Positions 17,160 to 25,704 are shown, numbered from the stretch's first letter. The stretch is 35,131 bases of DNA from Deltaproteobacteria bacterium (GCA_019313825.1 JAFDAM010000042.1:1-35131), one strand, 5' to 3'. Program-made: numbers and translations. Notes: generated from the sequence alone by a model not told the origin.

Positions 17160-18236
17160 TCAGACCTGCCAGGACTCGGATCTTATGCAGAACGATTCCA
17201 GCTTTTTTCTATCTATCTGCGGTTTTGCCCCTGGCTCAAGGACTATGGCACCATCCTCAAATCGAAGCGGGCTTTTAAGAAGGGATTCTTTGATCTTTAA
17301 AAAGCCGTTTCCTTCTCCGGCAGTCTCAATCCCCAAATTGGCCGCTACTAATGCCTCGTGATAGCATCCAAGGTCAGATGCAACGCCGTTTCCGACCACA
17401 ACCTTCATCCCCAGTTCCCGAGTACGTTCCACATAGTTTGCCAGATTCCTTGCGCTGCCTGCCTTCATAAGCTTAAATTTGAGATAATGGGCGCAGTCTT
17501 CACGCGCAGATCTCTCAATCTCCTCATCGTGATAGATCGATTCGTCAAGCATCAACGGTAAGGGAGAGGTCTTCTTAAGTTCAGTCATGGCCCCCCAGTC
17601 GTCCTTTTCAAAAGGTTGCTCAAAGAGCTCGATGCCGTCAGGATCTATGGAGTTGACAAAAAGGGCGGCCTGGTCAAAGGTATAGGCCTGGTTGGCGTCA
17701 ATCCGGATTTTTGCTCTCTGTTCGGCCACCTCCTGAACAGCTTTGACCCGTCGGATATCCTCATCAATATTGAAACCGACCTTAACCTTCAGACTCTTAT
17801 AACCTGAAGCCAGGGCCTTTTCCACAATGTCCGGGACCTCCTCTATCCTGAAGGCATTGACCAGTCCGGTCAATGGGACAAGAGTCTCCTGTTCAGTCGG
17901 TTCAAGCAGAGGCTCCTTTTCCAAGAGCTCCAGTGCCGTGAGCCATGAAGTTACACCGAATGGAAAAGACATTTGCTCGCCCGCAAATAATTCTGAGGCT
18001 GCACGCAATCCTTTCCCGGGAAGCTCCGGGCCTTTCCTTAGGGCTAGGTCCCAGACGTCCTCCGGGCCTTCCCAGGAATATCCAAGGGCGGAAGTCGTCT
18101 CCCCATATGCTTCCTGATTTCCGTCATCTACCAGTCGTATTATCAGGGTCGTCAATTCTGTCAGCTCACCCAGGGCGGAGCGATAGGGTCTTGTAAGAGG
18201 TAGCCTCAGGTCAAAGATTTCGATTTTGTTAATCAT
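17160..18236 (-). CDS. Enolase superfamily enzyme, muconate-lactonizing/dipeptide-epimerase subgroup
   Basis: This 358-residue enzyme has the capping domain plus barrel of the MLE subgroup. The catalytic KxK is K150-V-K152. The Mg2+ ligands are D180 (RIDANQAY), E206 (LFEQPF) and D231 (LDES). The opposite-face lysine is K255 in KFKLMKAGS. All required residues are present. Subgroup reactions include cycloisomerisation, o-succinylbenzoate synthesis, dipeptide or amino-acid epimerisation and sugar-acid dehydration; sequence alone does not choose. The ATG at 18236 was preferred over 18263 because GGGGAG lies eight bases before it and the fold starts directly with INKIEIF. It is the last gene of tctC-tctB-tctA-enolase, 46 bases after tctA, so its substrate is probably the imported carboxylate. 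Confidence 0.87.
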   Translation of the reverse strand: MINKIEIFDLRLPLTRPYRSALGELTELTTLIIRLVDDGNQEAYGETTSALGYSWEGPEDVWDLALRKGPELPGKGLRAASELFAGEQMSFPFGVTSWLTALELLEKEPLLEPTEQETLVPLTGLVNAFRIEEVPDIVEKALASGYKSLKVKVGFNIDEDIRRVKAVQEVAEQRAKIRIDANQAYTFDQAALFVNSIDPDGIELFEQPFEKDDWGAMTELKKTSPLPLMLDESIYHDEEIERSAREDCAHYLKFKLMKAGSARNLANYVERTRELGMKVVVGNGVASDLGCYHEALVAANLGIETAGEGNGFLKIKESLLKSPLRFEDGAIVLEPGAKPQIDRKKLESFCIRSESWQV

Positions 18237-18282
18237 AGTTGATTGCTCCCCATGGGTCCCCATTTTTTAAACTGAATAATAA

Positions 18283-19788
18283 TCAGCTCTTGGAATTTGT
18301 CCGGTATTGTTTCAGATTGCGATATGTAATATAGCCGACAAACGCAATCGCCATTAGGAATACAATTATAGCAACCGGATGATCCAACATAGCTTTCGGG
18401 TTCCTGTTTGTGATGATAATTGTTTGTCGGAGACCTATTTCGAACTCTTTGCCCAATATATAGCCTATGATGAATGTGACAAAAGAGAACCTTAATTTAC
18501 GCATAAGGTATCCCACAATACCGAAAGCGAGCATTATGCCCACAGCGAACAGTCCGCCTTCTATCATGTAAGTGCCTGACATGCAAAACAGTACGATGAC
18601 AGGAAAAACGATTGTACTGGGAGCACGGATCAACAAGGCAAAAAAACGTAGGCCAATATTGCCAATCAAGAAATTGCAGATATTTGCGATAACCATGGCG
18701 CCGAAAAGACCGTAAATAAGGCGCGCGTGTGATTCGAAAATTAGAGGCCCCGGCGTTATTCCGTGAATCATGAAAGCACCAATCAGGAAAGCGGCGGCAA
18801 CATTACCCGGAATGCCTATTAACAGGAGTGGAATCAGATTGGCGCCGACAACGGAACTATTGGCCGCCTCGGCTGCTGCAATTCCTTCCAGTTTTCCTGT
18901 CCCGAACTCCTCCGGATTCGAAGAACTGCTCTTTGCTGCGTTATATCCAAGGAAAGCAGCTACAGTAGACCCAAGACCCGGGATTGCCCCGACAAACGTC
19001 CCAATAATGGCTGATCGAAAGATCGTAGGAAGGCATCTTTTGTATTCTTTCCAAGAGGCATGACCATCCGTCCGATTCTTTGAAACTTTGAGAGATATGC
19101 CTTCTCCAGCCGTGCTGACACGGACTTCGATCTGCCGGATGATCTCCCCTAAAGCCAGGGTACCGATACCGACGGCTAATAAGGGGACCCCTCCCATAAG
19201 ATCTACAACACCAAATGTCAACCGCTCTGTACCGGATTCCGGATCAAGCCCGACCGTTCGAAGAAACACGCCGAAGCAGGCTGCAATCAATCCCTTTATC
19301 ATTGAGTCCTCGGCGAACGCGCCAATAATTGTAAGGGACAGAATGACAAAGGCCGTGAATTCAATGGGCCCCATCTTTAATGCAAAAGTTACAAGGGATG
19401 CGGAGGCTACAATCAGGACCATGTCGCTAAAGGTGTCGCCGGAAACTGACGAATACAGCGCTATTGTCAGCGCCTTAAGGGGTTTGCCTTTTTTGGCGAG
19501 CGGGTATCCATCAAATGTCGTTGCTGTTGCATCCGGAGTCCCGGGTGTATTGAGCAATATGGCGGAAATGGCTCCGCCAACGGTACTGCCCTTATTGATC
19601 GCAATCAGAAAGGCAACTGCGGTCAACGGGCTTAAATAGATCGTAAAGGGGATGGCAATGGCGATAGCCGTTATGCCACTTAACCCTGGAATCGCTCCTG
19701 CCACGATTCCTGTGAACACACCCAATAAAATATAGAGAATGTTGGTTAATGTAATAACGTCTGAAATGCCTGCAAGAATAGTTTCCAT
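18283..19788 (-). CDS. tctA: Tripartite tricarboxylate transporter, large permease TctA
   Basis: This 501-residue inner-membrane permease is the large subunit of a TTT-type, binding-protein-dependent secondary carrier. The two signature repeats are both present: GAIPGLSGITAIAIAIPF near residue 31 and GAIPGLGSTVAAFLGYNAAK near 265. The second continues into the polar stretch rich in Ser, Ala and Glu before NLIPLLLIGIPGN. About twelve helices are visible and the length is normal for the family. The gene overlaps the end of tctB by 43 bases (19746-19788), an unusually long overlap that implies coupled translation. Transport is driven by an ion gradient; citrate, tartrate, aromatic acids and other carboxylates are known substrates of relatives, and none can be assigned here. 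Confidence 0.93.
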   Translation of the reverse strand: METILAGISDVITLTNILYILLGVFTGIVAGAIPGLSGITAIAIAIPFTIYLSPLTAVAFLIAINKGSTVGGAISAILLNTPGTPDATATTFDGYPLAKKGKPLKALTIALYSSVSGDTFSDMVLIVASASLVTFALKMGPIEFTAFVILSLTIIGAFAEDSMIKGLIAACFGVFLRTVGLDPESGTERLTFGVVDLMGGVPLLAVGIGTLALGEIIRQIEVRVSTAGEGISLKVSKNRTDGHASWKEYKRCLPTIFRSAIIGTFVGAIPGLGSTVAAFLGYNAAKSSSSNPEEFGTGKLEGIAAAEAANSSVVGANLIPLLLIGIPGNVAAAFLIGAFMIHGITPGPLIFESHARLIYGLFGAMVIANICNFLIGNIGLRFFALLIRAPSTIVFPVIVLFCMSGTYMIEGGLFAVGIMLAFGIVGYLMRKLRFSFVTFIIGYILGKEFEIGLRQTIIITNRNPKAMLDHPVAIIVFLMAIAFVGYITYRNLKQYRTNSKS

Positions 19789-20252
19789 TCAATTTTACCT
19801 GACGGCAACGCGATATGAAATCCGTACCAAAAAAATACGTAAATACACGCGGTCGCTAAAATGGAGGTCAGTGCGACTCGGAGAGGGCTTCGAGTGCCCA
19901 TATAAAACATAAGACTGGCGATCATAATAATGCCTCCAAGCACGAAACCCAGATAAGTGAAAGATACTAATGCTACGACAAACAATCCGGTGATGTACAA
20001 GAGATGAAGCCAGTTTTTAACGGTCATTGGAGGATCTTCATCTTCCTTGCCGGCATGTAGGAGGTGCTTGATTATCAAGAGGATTGAGAGCCCTGTCATG
20101 AGCCCGATACTGATGTATGGAAAGAGGGATGATGGTAATGTCCCACCGATATCAAAATCACTAACTGTTGTTTCATTCGGAATAACGACCAGAAGGAGGT
20201 ACAGCCCGATGATCGTAAGGACGAGACCGGTGGCAATGTCAGATTTTCGCAT
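19746..20252 (-). CDS. tctB: Tripartite tricarboxylate transporter, small permease TctB
   Basis: This 168-residue protein with four hydrophobic helices (about residues 9-25, 46-63, 85-105 and 131-150) fits the small membrane subunit of TTT carriers in size, topology and position. The N-terminal DIATGLVLTIIGLYLLL and the SSLFPYISIGLM motif after the first loop are typical. It partners TctA in the membrane. AGAGGG stands before the ATG. Its upstream region (20253-20417) contains a terminator-like hairpin and a nested stem structure separating it from tctC, so less transcript may reach it than reaches the binding-protein gene. Confidence 0.85.
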   Translation of the reverse strand: MRKSDIATGLVLTIIGLYLLLVVIPNETTVSDFDIGGTLPSSLFPYISIGLMTGLSILLIIKHLLHAGKEDEDPPMTVKNWLHLLYITGLFVVALVSFTYLGFVLGGIIMIASLMFYMGTRSPLRVALTSILATACIYVFFWYGFHIALPSGKIEWKLFLQAFQTLLH

Positions 20253-20287
20253 CGTTATACCCTCTTGACAGTGCTTAAGCTCTTATC

Positions 20288-20343
20288 TCAGACGATTTTC
20301 TCCGCCACGTTAAAATATTGTCTGATTCGTGGCAAAAGTCTGA
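20288..20343 (-). promoter_or_regulatory. Nested stem structure in the tctB leader
   Basis: TCAGAC (20288-20293) pairs with GTCTGA (20338-20343). Inside it GCCACG (20304-20309) pairs with CGTGGC (20328-20333). The structure lies 36 bases upstream of the tctB start. It could stabilise or control the tctBA portion of the message. Confidence 0.35.
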
Positions 20344-20348
20344 TAAAA

Positions 20349-20381
20349 GCCCCCTGCAACATTATTCGGTTCCCAGGGGGC
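20349..20381 (-). terminator. Intra-operon terminator or attenuator between tctC and tctB
   Basis: GCCCCCTG (20349-20356) pairs with CAGGGGGC (20374-20381). Read on the minus strand, TTTTATC follows the stem. Its place just after tctC and before tctB fits partial termination that keeps binding protein in excess over permease. Confidence 0.6.
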
Positions 20382-20417
20382 CGGTTGGTTGCATTGTTCC
20401 CCTCAAAGGGAAATGAG

Positions 20418-21410
20418 TTACTGTCCTATCTTTTTTTTCTTACCGAATTCGGCAAGCAGATTCCGGAAATAGTCCGTCTGGGAATAAATTTCCTTCTTTG
20501 TTACGTCAGGGCTGTTGTACTCGACAGGATCATTGAAATTTTTCATGATCTTGACAACGTCCGGTACGTTCACGGCTTTTTCAATTGCACCGGCCAGGAC
20601 TTTAGTGATGTCGGCTGGAATACCCTTCGGGCCGGCAATCAACTTAAATCCGGTCGGGAAACCCACATAACCTAAATCAACCAAAGTCGGAAGATCAGGG
20701 AAATCAGCCATATGAGATTTATCGGTGATCACCAGGTTTCTCAATTTTCCTTTGCTGACATATTTATTATGGCCACCCCCTCCCCATCCAAGATCGGCGT
20801 GACCACCCAGAATCATCGGGACGGCTCTCGAGCTTCCCCTGGCGGTAACGATGCTGAACTTATTCAAAACTCCGGCTTGCTTAGTGATGGATTTGAACTG
20901 CAGGGTTACACTTGGGGCTAAACTAACAAATTTGATAGGCTCTTGGGCAGTCTTGGCAGATTCAATTAAGTCATTGAAGGTCTTCCACGGGCTATCTGCC
21001 TTGACGTAGAAGCAGGGACTGCCTGTTGTCAACGTCCCCAGGTATGTGAAATCGCCGATCTCGTATGAGGCTTTTTTGCTGACCAATGGCATAAAGGCCC
21101 AGGTGTCCATAACCGCTACACCTAAGGTATAACCATCCGGCTTTACTTTTGCGAGTTGAGCCGCCATGACTGAACCTGCGCCACCGCTCTTGACCGTTAC
21201 GACAATGGGCTGGCCCAGTGTTTTTTTCAATTCCTTCGCTATCAGGGTGGAAATCGTGTGAGCGCTGCCACCCGCACTGAAGCCCACCCAAATGTTGATT
21301 GGCTTTTCCGGAAAACCGGCCACCGCATTACTAGTGATTGTCACACTTGCGAGTCCGAAGACAAGCGCCAAAACAGCAACCTTTTCAAACAATCTATTCC
21401 TGAGTTTCAT
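20418..21410 (-). CDS. tctC: Tripartite tricarboxylate transporter, periplasmic binding protein TctC
   Basis: This 330-residue periplasmic solute-binding protein belongs to the Bug/TctC family. A Sec signal peptide (residues 1 to about 31: basic MKLRNR, hydrophobic core, AVA before GFPEKP) is followed by the family-typical FPEKPINIWVGFSAGGSAHT. Next comes LGQPIVVTVKSGGAGSVMAA, which forms the carboxylate-binding loops, then the KPDGYTLG motif. The C-terminal part contains GPKGIPADITKVLAGAI, also typical. The ATG at 21410 was chosen because AAAGGGGGTG precedes it and the signal peptide starts there; an in-frame upstream start at 21461 would spoil the signal. It heads the tctC-tctB-tctA-enolase operon. 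Confidence 0.92.
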   Translation of the reverse strand: MKLRNRLFEKVAVLALVFGLASVTITSNAVAGFPEKPINIWVGFSAGGSAHTISTLIAKELKKTLGQPIVVTVKSGGAGSVMAAQLAKVKPDGYTLGVAVMDTWAFMPLVSKKASYEIGDFTYLGTLTTGSPCFYVKADSPWKTFNDLIESAKTAQEPIKFVSLAPSVTLQFKSITKQAGVLNKFSIVTARGSSRAVPMILGGHADLGWGGGGHNKYVSKGKLRNLVITDKSHMADFPDLPTLVDLGYVGFPTGFKLIAGPKGIPADITKVLAGAIEKAVNVPDVVKIMKNFNDPVEYNSPDVTKKEIYSQTDYFRNLLAEFGKKKKIGQ

Positions 21411-21518
21411 GATGCACCCCCTTTCAGGTCCTGAATGAAGCATTGACACGCTAACATCCAATAAAGTTGTTTAGAGACTTTGGCCTATTTCAACCGTTTC
21501 TATAATTAATATTGTAAT

Positions 21519-21610
21519 GTGCTGCTGATCCGCTGGTTGTGGGGCGCTAAACGACTCACTGCCAGAGGATCAGCAGCACGTTGTCGAGGGCGCAAAGCGT
21601 CCTCGACAAC
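21519..21610. repeat. Two abutting strong hairpins between amidohydrolase copy 1 and tctC
   Basis: Hairpin 1 has perfect 13-bp arms GTGCTGCTGATCC (21519-21531) and 21567-21579, with a 35-nt interior. Hairpin 2 starts at the very next base: arms 21580-21593 and 21597-21610 form a 14-bp stem with one G-U pair and an AAA loop. No U run follows on either strand, so simple intrinsic termination is not obvious. The pair separates the amidohydrolase transcript from tctC. Confidence 0.55.
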
Positions 21611-21708
21611 AAGCGCATATAATGATACTAACATCGTGACCGTTGCCGTCAGTTATAGAGATGAATTTGGAAAAATCTCCAGGTAATTCCAGCAACGTAA
21701 TATGAAGT

Positions 21709-22551
21709 TTATAACTTGAAAACTTTTCTTGCATTCTTTGCCGCCACCTTTTCCATTGCGAATGGTTCAATCGCAAGAGCCTTGAAATCCTCCACAGTCT
21801 GCAATAAGGGCCGATACGGATAGGCAGTGCCGAATAAGATCCTGTCTCTTAGGAACGTATTTGCCGCCTGTATATACTGATCTGCCGCGGGCATATACAG
21901 ATAGGCGTCGGGAATGAGATAGACATTCGGGCACCTGAAGCAGACACCGAGAATCTGGGTTACAAAGGGCCAGCAGCCGTGACCGCAAATAATTTTAAGT
22001 TCACGATATCTCAACGCAACTTCTTCTACATATTTTGGATTGGTAAATTCCTGATTTGGTCCGGCCAATGGCCCGGTCATCAAGACAATGGGTATGCCCA
22101 GATCTATACACTTCTCATAGAGGGGAAATATCCTTTCGTCGTTGTTGAAGCAGGTTAGAGAACGTCCGGGTTCAATATGGACAGACTTAAAGCCCAAATC
22201 TACACATCGTTCTGTCTCCTCTAGGGGATCATGCACTTCGTTGGCGAGGTCAATCCCGGCAACACCGACTATCTTATCCGGGTATTCTTTCATCAAGTCA
22301 TGGATGTGGTCATTGGGTATGAAACCGTTCTGTTTGGGGTGAAAAGCCTTGGCATTTCTATTGATAACTACCGCCTTGGATATCCCGGCCTCTTCCATCT
22401 CATCAATAAAAAGTTCCATTGACCCTGTCAGATAAGCGGGTGAAACAGACCTGGCTCCGGTGGTAAGATTGGCGGGAACAGTAGTCTCGTGAATAAAATA
22501 AGACTTTATTTCAGGGGTAGGCGGTCTGCATCTTGAATCAATTATTTCCAT
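21709..22551 (-). CDS. Amidohydrolase_2-like barrel protein, copy 1, lacking canonical metal ligands
   Basis: This 280-residue cytoplasmic protein has the TIM-barrel outline of the amidohydrolase_2 family (relatives are decarboxylases, hydratases and lactonases). The N-terminal metal motif, normally D-x-H-x-H, reads D5-S-R-C-R9. The usual FGSDYP near the C-terminus reads GTAYP with A243 in place of Asp. H191 in CGHGCWPF is kept, as is HIEPG (125-129). The frame is undamaged, and AAAAAGGAGAG lies before the ATG. It shares 268 of 280 residues with the copy at 24762. Its neighbour upstream is a wrecked OFA-type MFS gene. Catalysis without the standard metal site would need another chemistry; a metal-free lyase, isomerase or binding role is inference. 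Confidence 0.8.
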   Translation of the reverse strand: MEIIDSRCRPPTPEIKSYFIHETTVPANLTTGARSVSPAYLTGSMELFIDEMEEAGISKAVVINRNAKAFHPKQNGFIPNDHIHDLMKEYPDKIVGVAGIDLANEVHDPLEETERCVDLGFKSVHIEPGRSLTCFNNDERIFPLYEKCIDLGIPIVLMTGPLAGPNQEFTNPKYVEEVALRYRELKIICGHGCWPFVTQILGVCFRCPNVYLIPDAYLYMPAADQYIQAANTFLRDRILFGTAYPYRPLLQTVEDFKALAIEPFAMEKVAAKNARKVFKL

Positions 22552-22918
22552 TATAATCTCTCCTTTTTATATTTGATTTTAGTTGTCAATATCTTACCTT
22601 GATGAATTATTTTCTCACCTCCTTTTTTCCAATGTAAGTATTAAGCCTTGTATATAAGGATTGAAAAAACTATTTCAGACTTTAAACTTTTACGATATTA
22701 TAGTTGAAGCACTCCTATAATGTCAAATAATAACAAATAATCAATATTATAAGGAAATCTTATGATTTATTTATATTGAGTATCATGTATGCTGTCTCTT
22801 TTCCTTGGCGCTAATATGCATTTATTTCTCTGAAGCGTTGTGTGGATGGGTTTATTAGAAGGGGCGTGAATCAAAATAATAATAAGCGTTGAACGAAATA
22901 AGTAATTTTTCGGATTGC
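22552..22918. other. AT-rich spacer of the duplicated module, copy 1
   Basis: No gene is visible. The 80 bases next to amidohydrolase copy 1 closely match 25605-25690. The part around 22710-22918 matches 27110-27300 more loosely, including TATAATGTCAAATAATAA in both. The spacer is thus homologous to that of copy 2, where the insertion element has landed. Confidence 0.6.
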
Positions 22919-23430
22919 CTATTGATGCCCCTCTGTTTCATGAGGCCTTAGCAGGAACAGAAGCAGTATTGCGATAGCGGAGCCCGGACAGCCATGGAAC
23001 TGCAGAAAATTGAACCAAAGGCCTTCCGACCAAAATAGCTTCCTATTATGATAATTATTAAAGGTATGGAAGCTCCGCTGCTGAAGCTGTAAAGGATAAG
23101 AAAAGCATAGATTGAAACGATACTCCGGCTTATAAGAAACCAGGTAATCCCTATCAAAAGAAGGGAGAATACTCCTGACATTAGAAATTGGAGGCGATCT
23201 TTCCCCACACGATCGGCTATAATGCCACCCAGGAATCTCGACGGAATACGGAAGAAGACCATCATCCCAATCATGCCGCCCGCCGTGGTTCGGCCAATCC
23301 CCCTGGCCAGAAAGGGAAATGGATGTCTAACACACTGCCTACCATTGTCTGAACACCAAAAGTGTAAGAGTGTAATGAACTTGCCATTGCGTATCAATAA
23401 TATGAATGACGCCCAGATCCACCATCTAAT
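22919..23430 (-). pseudogene. OFA-type MFS transporter remnant, copy 1 (second half only)
   Basis: Pieces of the C-terminal half of a major-facilitator carrier can be read in alternating frames: WWIWASFI, then SYTFGVQTMVGSVLDIHFPF, then GIGRTTAGGMIGMMVFF with RFLGGIIADRVGKDRLQFL (the central loop motif GGxxADRxG). A further helix pair ends at GSYFGRKAFGSI. A jump of roughly 70 residues then leads to the last helix and tail, AIAILLLFLLRPHE, stopping at 22919-22921. No start or N-terminal half is present. The order MFS then amidohydrolase is the same as in copy 2 (27296-27524), so this was once a transporter gene paired with the amidohydrolase. Confidence 0.75.
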
Positions 23431-23537
23431 TTAAAAACAGTATATGTATCTCGCTTTAGTTACTATTTCAGAGCTCATTATTGTAATCATGGCTGTTTTT
23501 CAAATGTATTTTTCACCAAGATGACAGGGTCAATTTT

Positions 23538-23575
23538 GTGATTCACCCCCTGATACTATTTCGGGGGTGAATCAC
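23538..23575 (-). terminator. Hairpin downstream of the quinone oxidoreductase gene
   Basis: GTGATTCACCCCC (23538-23550) and its perfect complement at 23563-23575 form a 13-bp stem with a 12-nt loop, 46 bases beyond the stop at 23622. No U tract follows on the minus strand, so function as a terminator is tentative. Confidence 0.4.
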
Positions 23576-23621
23576 AGATATGGGGATTCTTCAAGGATTT
23601 GAAAAAAAACGAGTCGGAGAA

Positions 23622-24623
23622 TCACACCTCCAGCACGATCTTTCCAATATGCTGGCTGCTCTCCATCAGGCGGTGCGCATCTGCGACCTCCGCCATTGGA
23701 AATACCTTATGGATGAAAGGCTTGACCTTGCCGGATTCGATCAACGGCCAGGCCTTGTCTTTCAGGGATTTTGCTATGGCGCCTTTATTTACAACGGGCT
23801 GTGCGCGAAGAGCAGAACCAGTGAGAATGATCCGCTTGAATATGAGCGGAAGCAGAGGTATCTCACTTGAATCCCCCCCTAGGACAGATATGAGTATTAT
23901 ACGGCCTTCAACAGCGGCAAGCTCAATGTCTCGCGGCACATAACTGCCTGCCACCATATCAAGTATCACGTCAACCCCCTTTCCGTCTGTCAGTTCCTTG
24001 AAGACCTCGACAAAATCATCTTCTTTATAGTTTATGGCGCGCTCCGCGCCTAGTGACTCGCACACACGGCATTTCTCAGAGTTGCCGGCAGTGGCAAATA
24101 CCCTTGCGCCCAACCGGGAGGCAAGCTGTATGGCTGTTGTGCCGATTCCGCTTGATCCTCCATGTACCAGGAGGCTCTCACCTTCCTTGAGACGACCACG
24201 GTCAAATACATTGGTCCATACCGTAAAAAATGTCTCCGGGATTGCAGCCGCCTCCACCATGGAAAGTCCCTTGGGTGCCGGCAGGCATTGAGGTGACGGT
24301 ATTGCGACATACTGGGCATATCCTCCGCCTGTTACCAGGGCGCACACTTCATCACCTATCTTCCATTCTGTAACGTCCTTCCCCATCTCTACGATCTTTC
24401 CTGCCACCTCAAGGCCGGGGATATCCACAGCGCCGGGAGGTGCAGGATAGAAGCCTCTTCGCTGCCCGATGTCAGGCCGGTTAATGCCGGCGGCTTCTGT
24501 CTTTATCAGGACCTCTCCCTTTTCCAACCCAGGAACGGGTCTCGAACATTGTTTAAGCACTTCAGGCTCACCATGCTCAGTAATCTCAATGGCCGTCATA
24601 GATTCAGGCACGTTATTTACCAT
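23622..24623 (-). CDS. NAD(P)H:quinone oxidoreductase-like MDR protein (zeta-crystallin/PIG3 type)
   Basis: This 333-residue cytoplasmic member of the medium-chain reductase family lacks the catalytic zinc cysteines of alcohol dehydrogenases. It matches the TP53I3/PIG3-like quinone oxidoreductases. Visible elements are AAGINRPDIGQRRGFYP (44-60), DIPGLEVAG (67-75) and the nucleotide-binding loop GGSSGIG (155-161), which favours NADPH. The family reduces quinones or enones with NADPH. AAAGGAAG lies before the ATG, and a second in-frame ATG at residue 9 is the alternative start. It sits between the two MFS-amidohydrolase units, 138 bases downstream of amidohydrolase copy 2, and may share its transcript. 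Confidence 0.88.
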   Translation of the reverse strand: MVNNVPESMTAIEITEHGEPEVLKQCSRPVPGLEKGEVLIKTEAAGINRPDIGQRRGFYPAPPGAVDIPGLEVAGKIVEMGKDVTEWKIGDEVCALVTGGGYAQYVAIPSPQCLPAPKGLSMVEAAAIPETFFTVWTNVFDRGRLKEGESLLVHGGSSGIGTTAIQLASRLGARVFATAGNSEKCRVCESLGAERAINYKEDDFVEVFKELTDGKGVDVILDMVAGSYVPRDIELAAVEGRIILISVLGGDSSEIPLLPLIFKRIILTGSALRAQPVVNKGAIAKSLKDKAWPLIESGKVKPFIHKVFPMAEVADAHRLMESSQHIGKIVLEV

Positions 24624-24732
24624 AATAGACTTCCTTTCATGATTGGATTGAAATAATATTTATTCAATAGGCCTCTTGGCAAGGATGTATGTAGTCAAAG
24701 TCAGCCAGAGGCCTACCGAAATATCTAATTGC

Positions 24733-24761
24733 TCCCAATTGAGTATTTCACCTGATTGGGA
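24733..24761 (-). terminator. Small hairpin after amidohydrolase copy 2
   Basis: TCCCAAT (24733-24739) pairs with ATTGGGA (24755-24761), directly next to the stop of the gene ending at 24762. It is short and lacks a U run, so it is a weak terminator at best. Confidence 0.25.
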
Positions 24762-25604
24762 TTAAAGCTTAAATACCTTCCTTGCATTCTTTGCCGCTAC
24801 CTTTTCCATGGCGAATGGCTCAATTGGAAGAGCCCGAAAATCCTCTACAGTCTGTCCTAATGGTCTATAAGGATAGGCAGAGCCGAATAGTATCCGGTCT
24901 CTTAGGAAAGTATTGGCCGCTTGAATATACTGATCTGCCGCAGGCATATACAGATAGGCGTCAGGAATAAGATATACATTCGGGCACCTGAAGCAGACAC
25001 CGAGAATCTGGGTCACAAAGGGCCAGCAGCCGTGACCGCAAATAATTTTGAGTTCACGGTATCTCAGTGCAACTTCTTCTATATATTTAGGATTAGTAAA
25101 CTCCTGGTTTGGTCCGGCCAATGGCCCGGTCATCAAGACAATGGGTATATCCAGATCTATACACTTCTCATAGAGGGGAAATATCCTTTCGTCGTTGTTG
25201 AAGCAGCCCAGGGAACGTCCGGGCTCGATATGGACAGACTTAAAGCCCAAAGCTACACATCGTTCCGTCTCCTCAATGGGATCATGCACTTCGTTAGCGA
25301 GGTCAATCCCGGCAACACCGACTATCTTATCCGGGTATTCTTTCATTAAGTCATGGATGTGGTCATTGGGTATGAAGCCGTTCTGCTTGGGGTGAAAGGC
25401 CTTGGCATTTCTATTGATAACTACTGCCTTGGATATACCGGCCTCTTCCATTTCATCCATAAAAAGATCCATTGACCCTGTCAGATAGGCAGGTGAAACA
25501 GACCTGGCGCCAGTAGTAAGATTAGCTGGCACAGTAGTTTCCTCGATAAAATAAGACTTAATTTCAGGGGTGGGTGGTCTGCATCTTGAATCAATTATTT
25601 CCAT
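24762..25604 (-). CDS. Amidohydrolase_2-like barrel protein, copy 2, lacking canonical metal ligands
   Basis: This 280-residue paralogue of the protein at 21709 differs at twelve positions: H21E, E46D, I49M, L110I, D118A, T133G, G152D, V175I, T242S, L250G, K257R and A260P. It has the same atypical DSRCR start and GSAYP instead of GSDYP, so the loss of metal ligands predates the duplication. The ribosome site AAAAAGGAGCG and about 80 upstream bases match copy 1. An IS element has inserted about 156 bases upstream, between this gene and the MFS scar that precedes it, and has probably separated it from its original promoter. Substrate and reaction are unknown. Confidence 0.8.
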   Translation of the reverse strand: MEIIDSRCRPPTPEIKSYFIEETTVPANLTTGARSVSPAYLTGSMDLFMDEMEEAGISKAVVINRNAKAFHPKQNGFIPNDHIHDLMKEYPDKIVGVAGIDLANEVHDPIEETERCVALGFKSVHIEPGRSLGCFNNDERIFPLYEKCIDLDIPIVLMTGPLAGPNQEFTNPKYIEEVALRYRELKIICGHGCWPFVTQILGVCFRCPNVYLIPDAYLYMPAADQYIQAANTFLRDRILFGSAYPYRPLGQTVEDFRALPIEPFAMEKVAAKNARKVFKL

Positions 25605-25704
25605 TATAATCGCTCCTTTTTATATTTGATTTTAGTTATCAATATCTTGCCTTGATAAATATATTTCTCACCCCCTTCCCGCCAATGCAGATATAAATAC
25701 AATA

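Noticed and set aside
21519-21610. Integron attC site
   Set aside because: No integrase, no cassette array and no core-site sequences; only the palindromic shape is shared.
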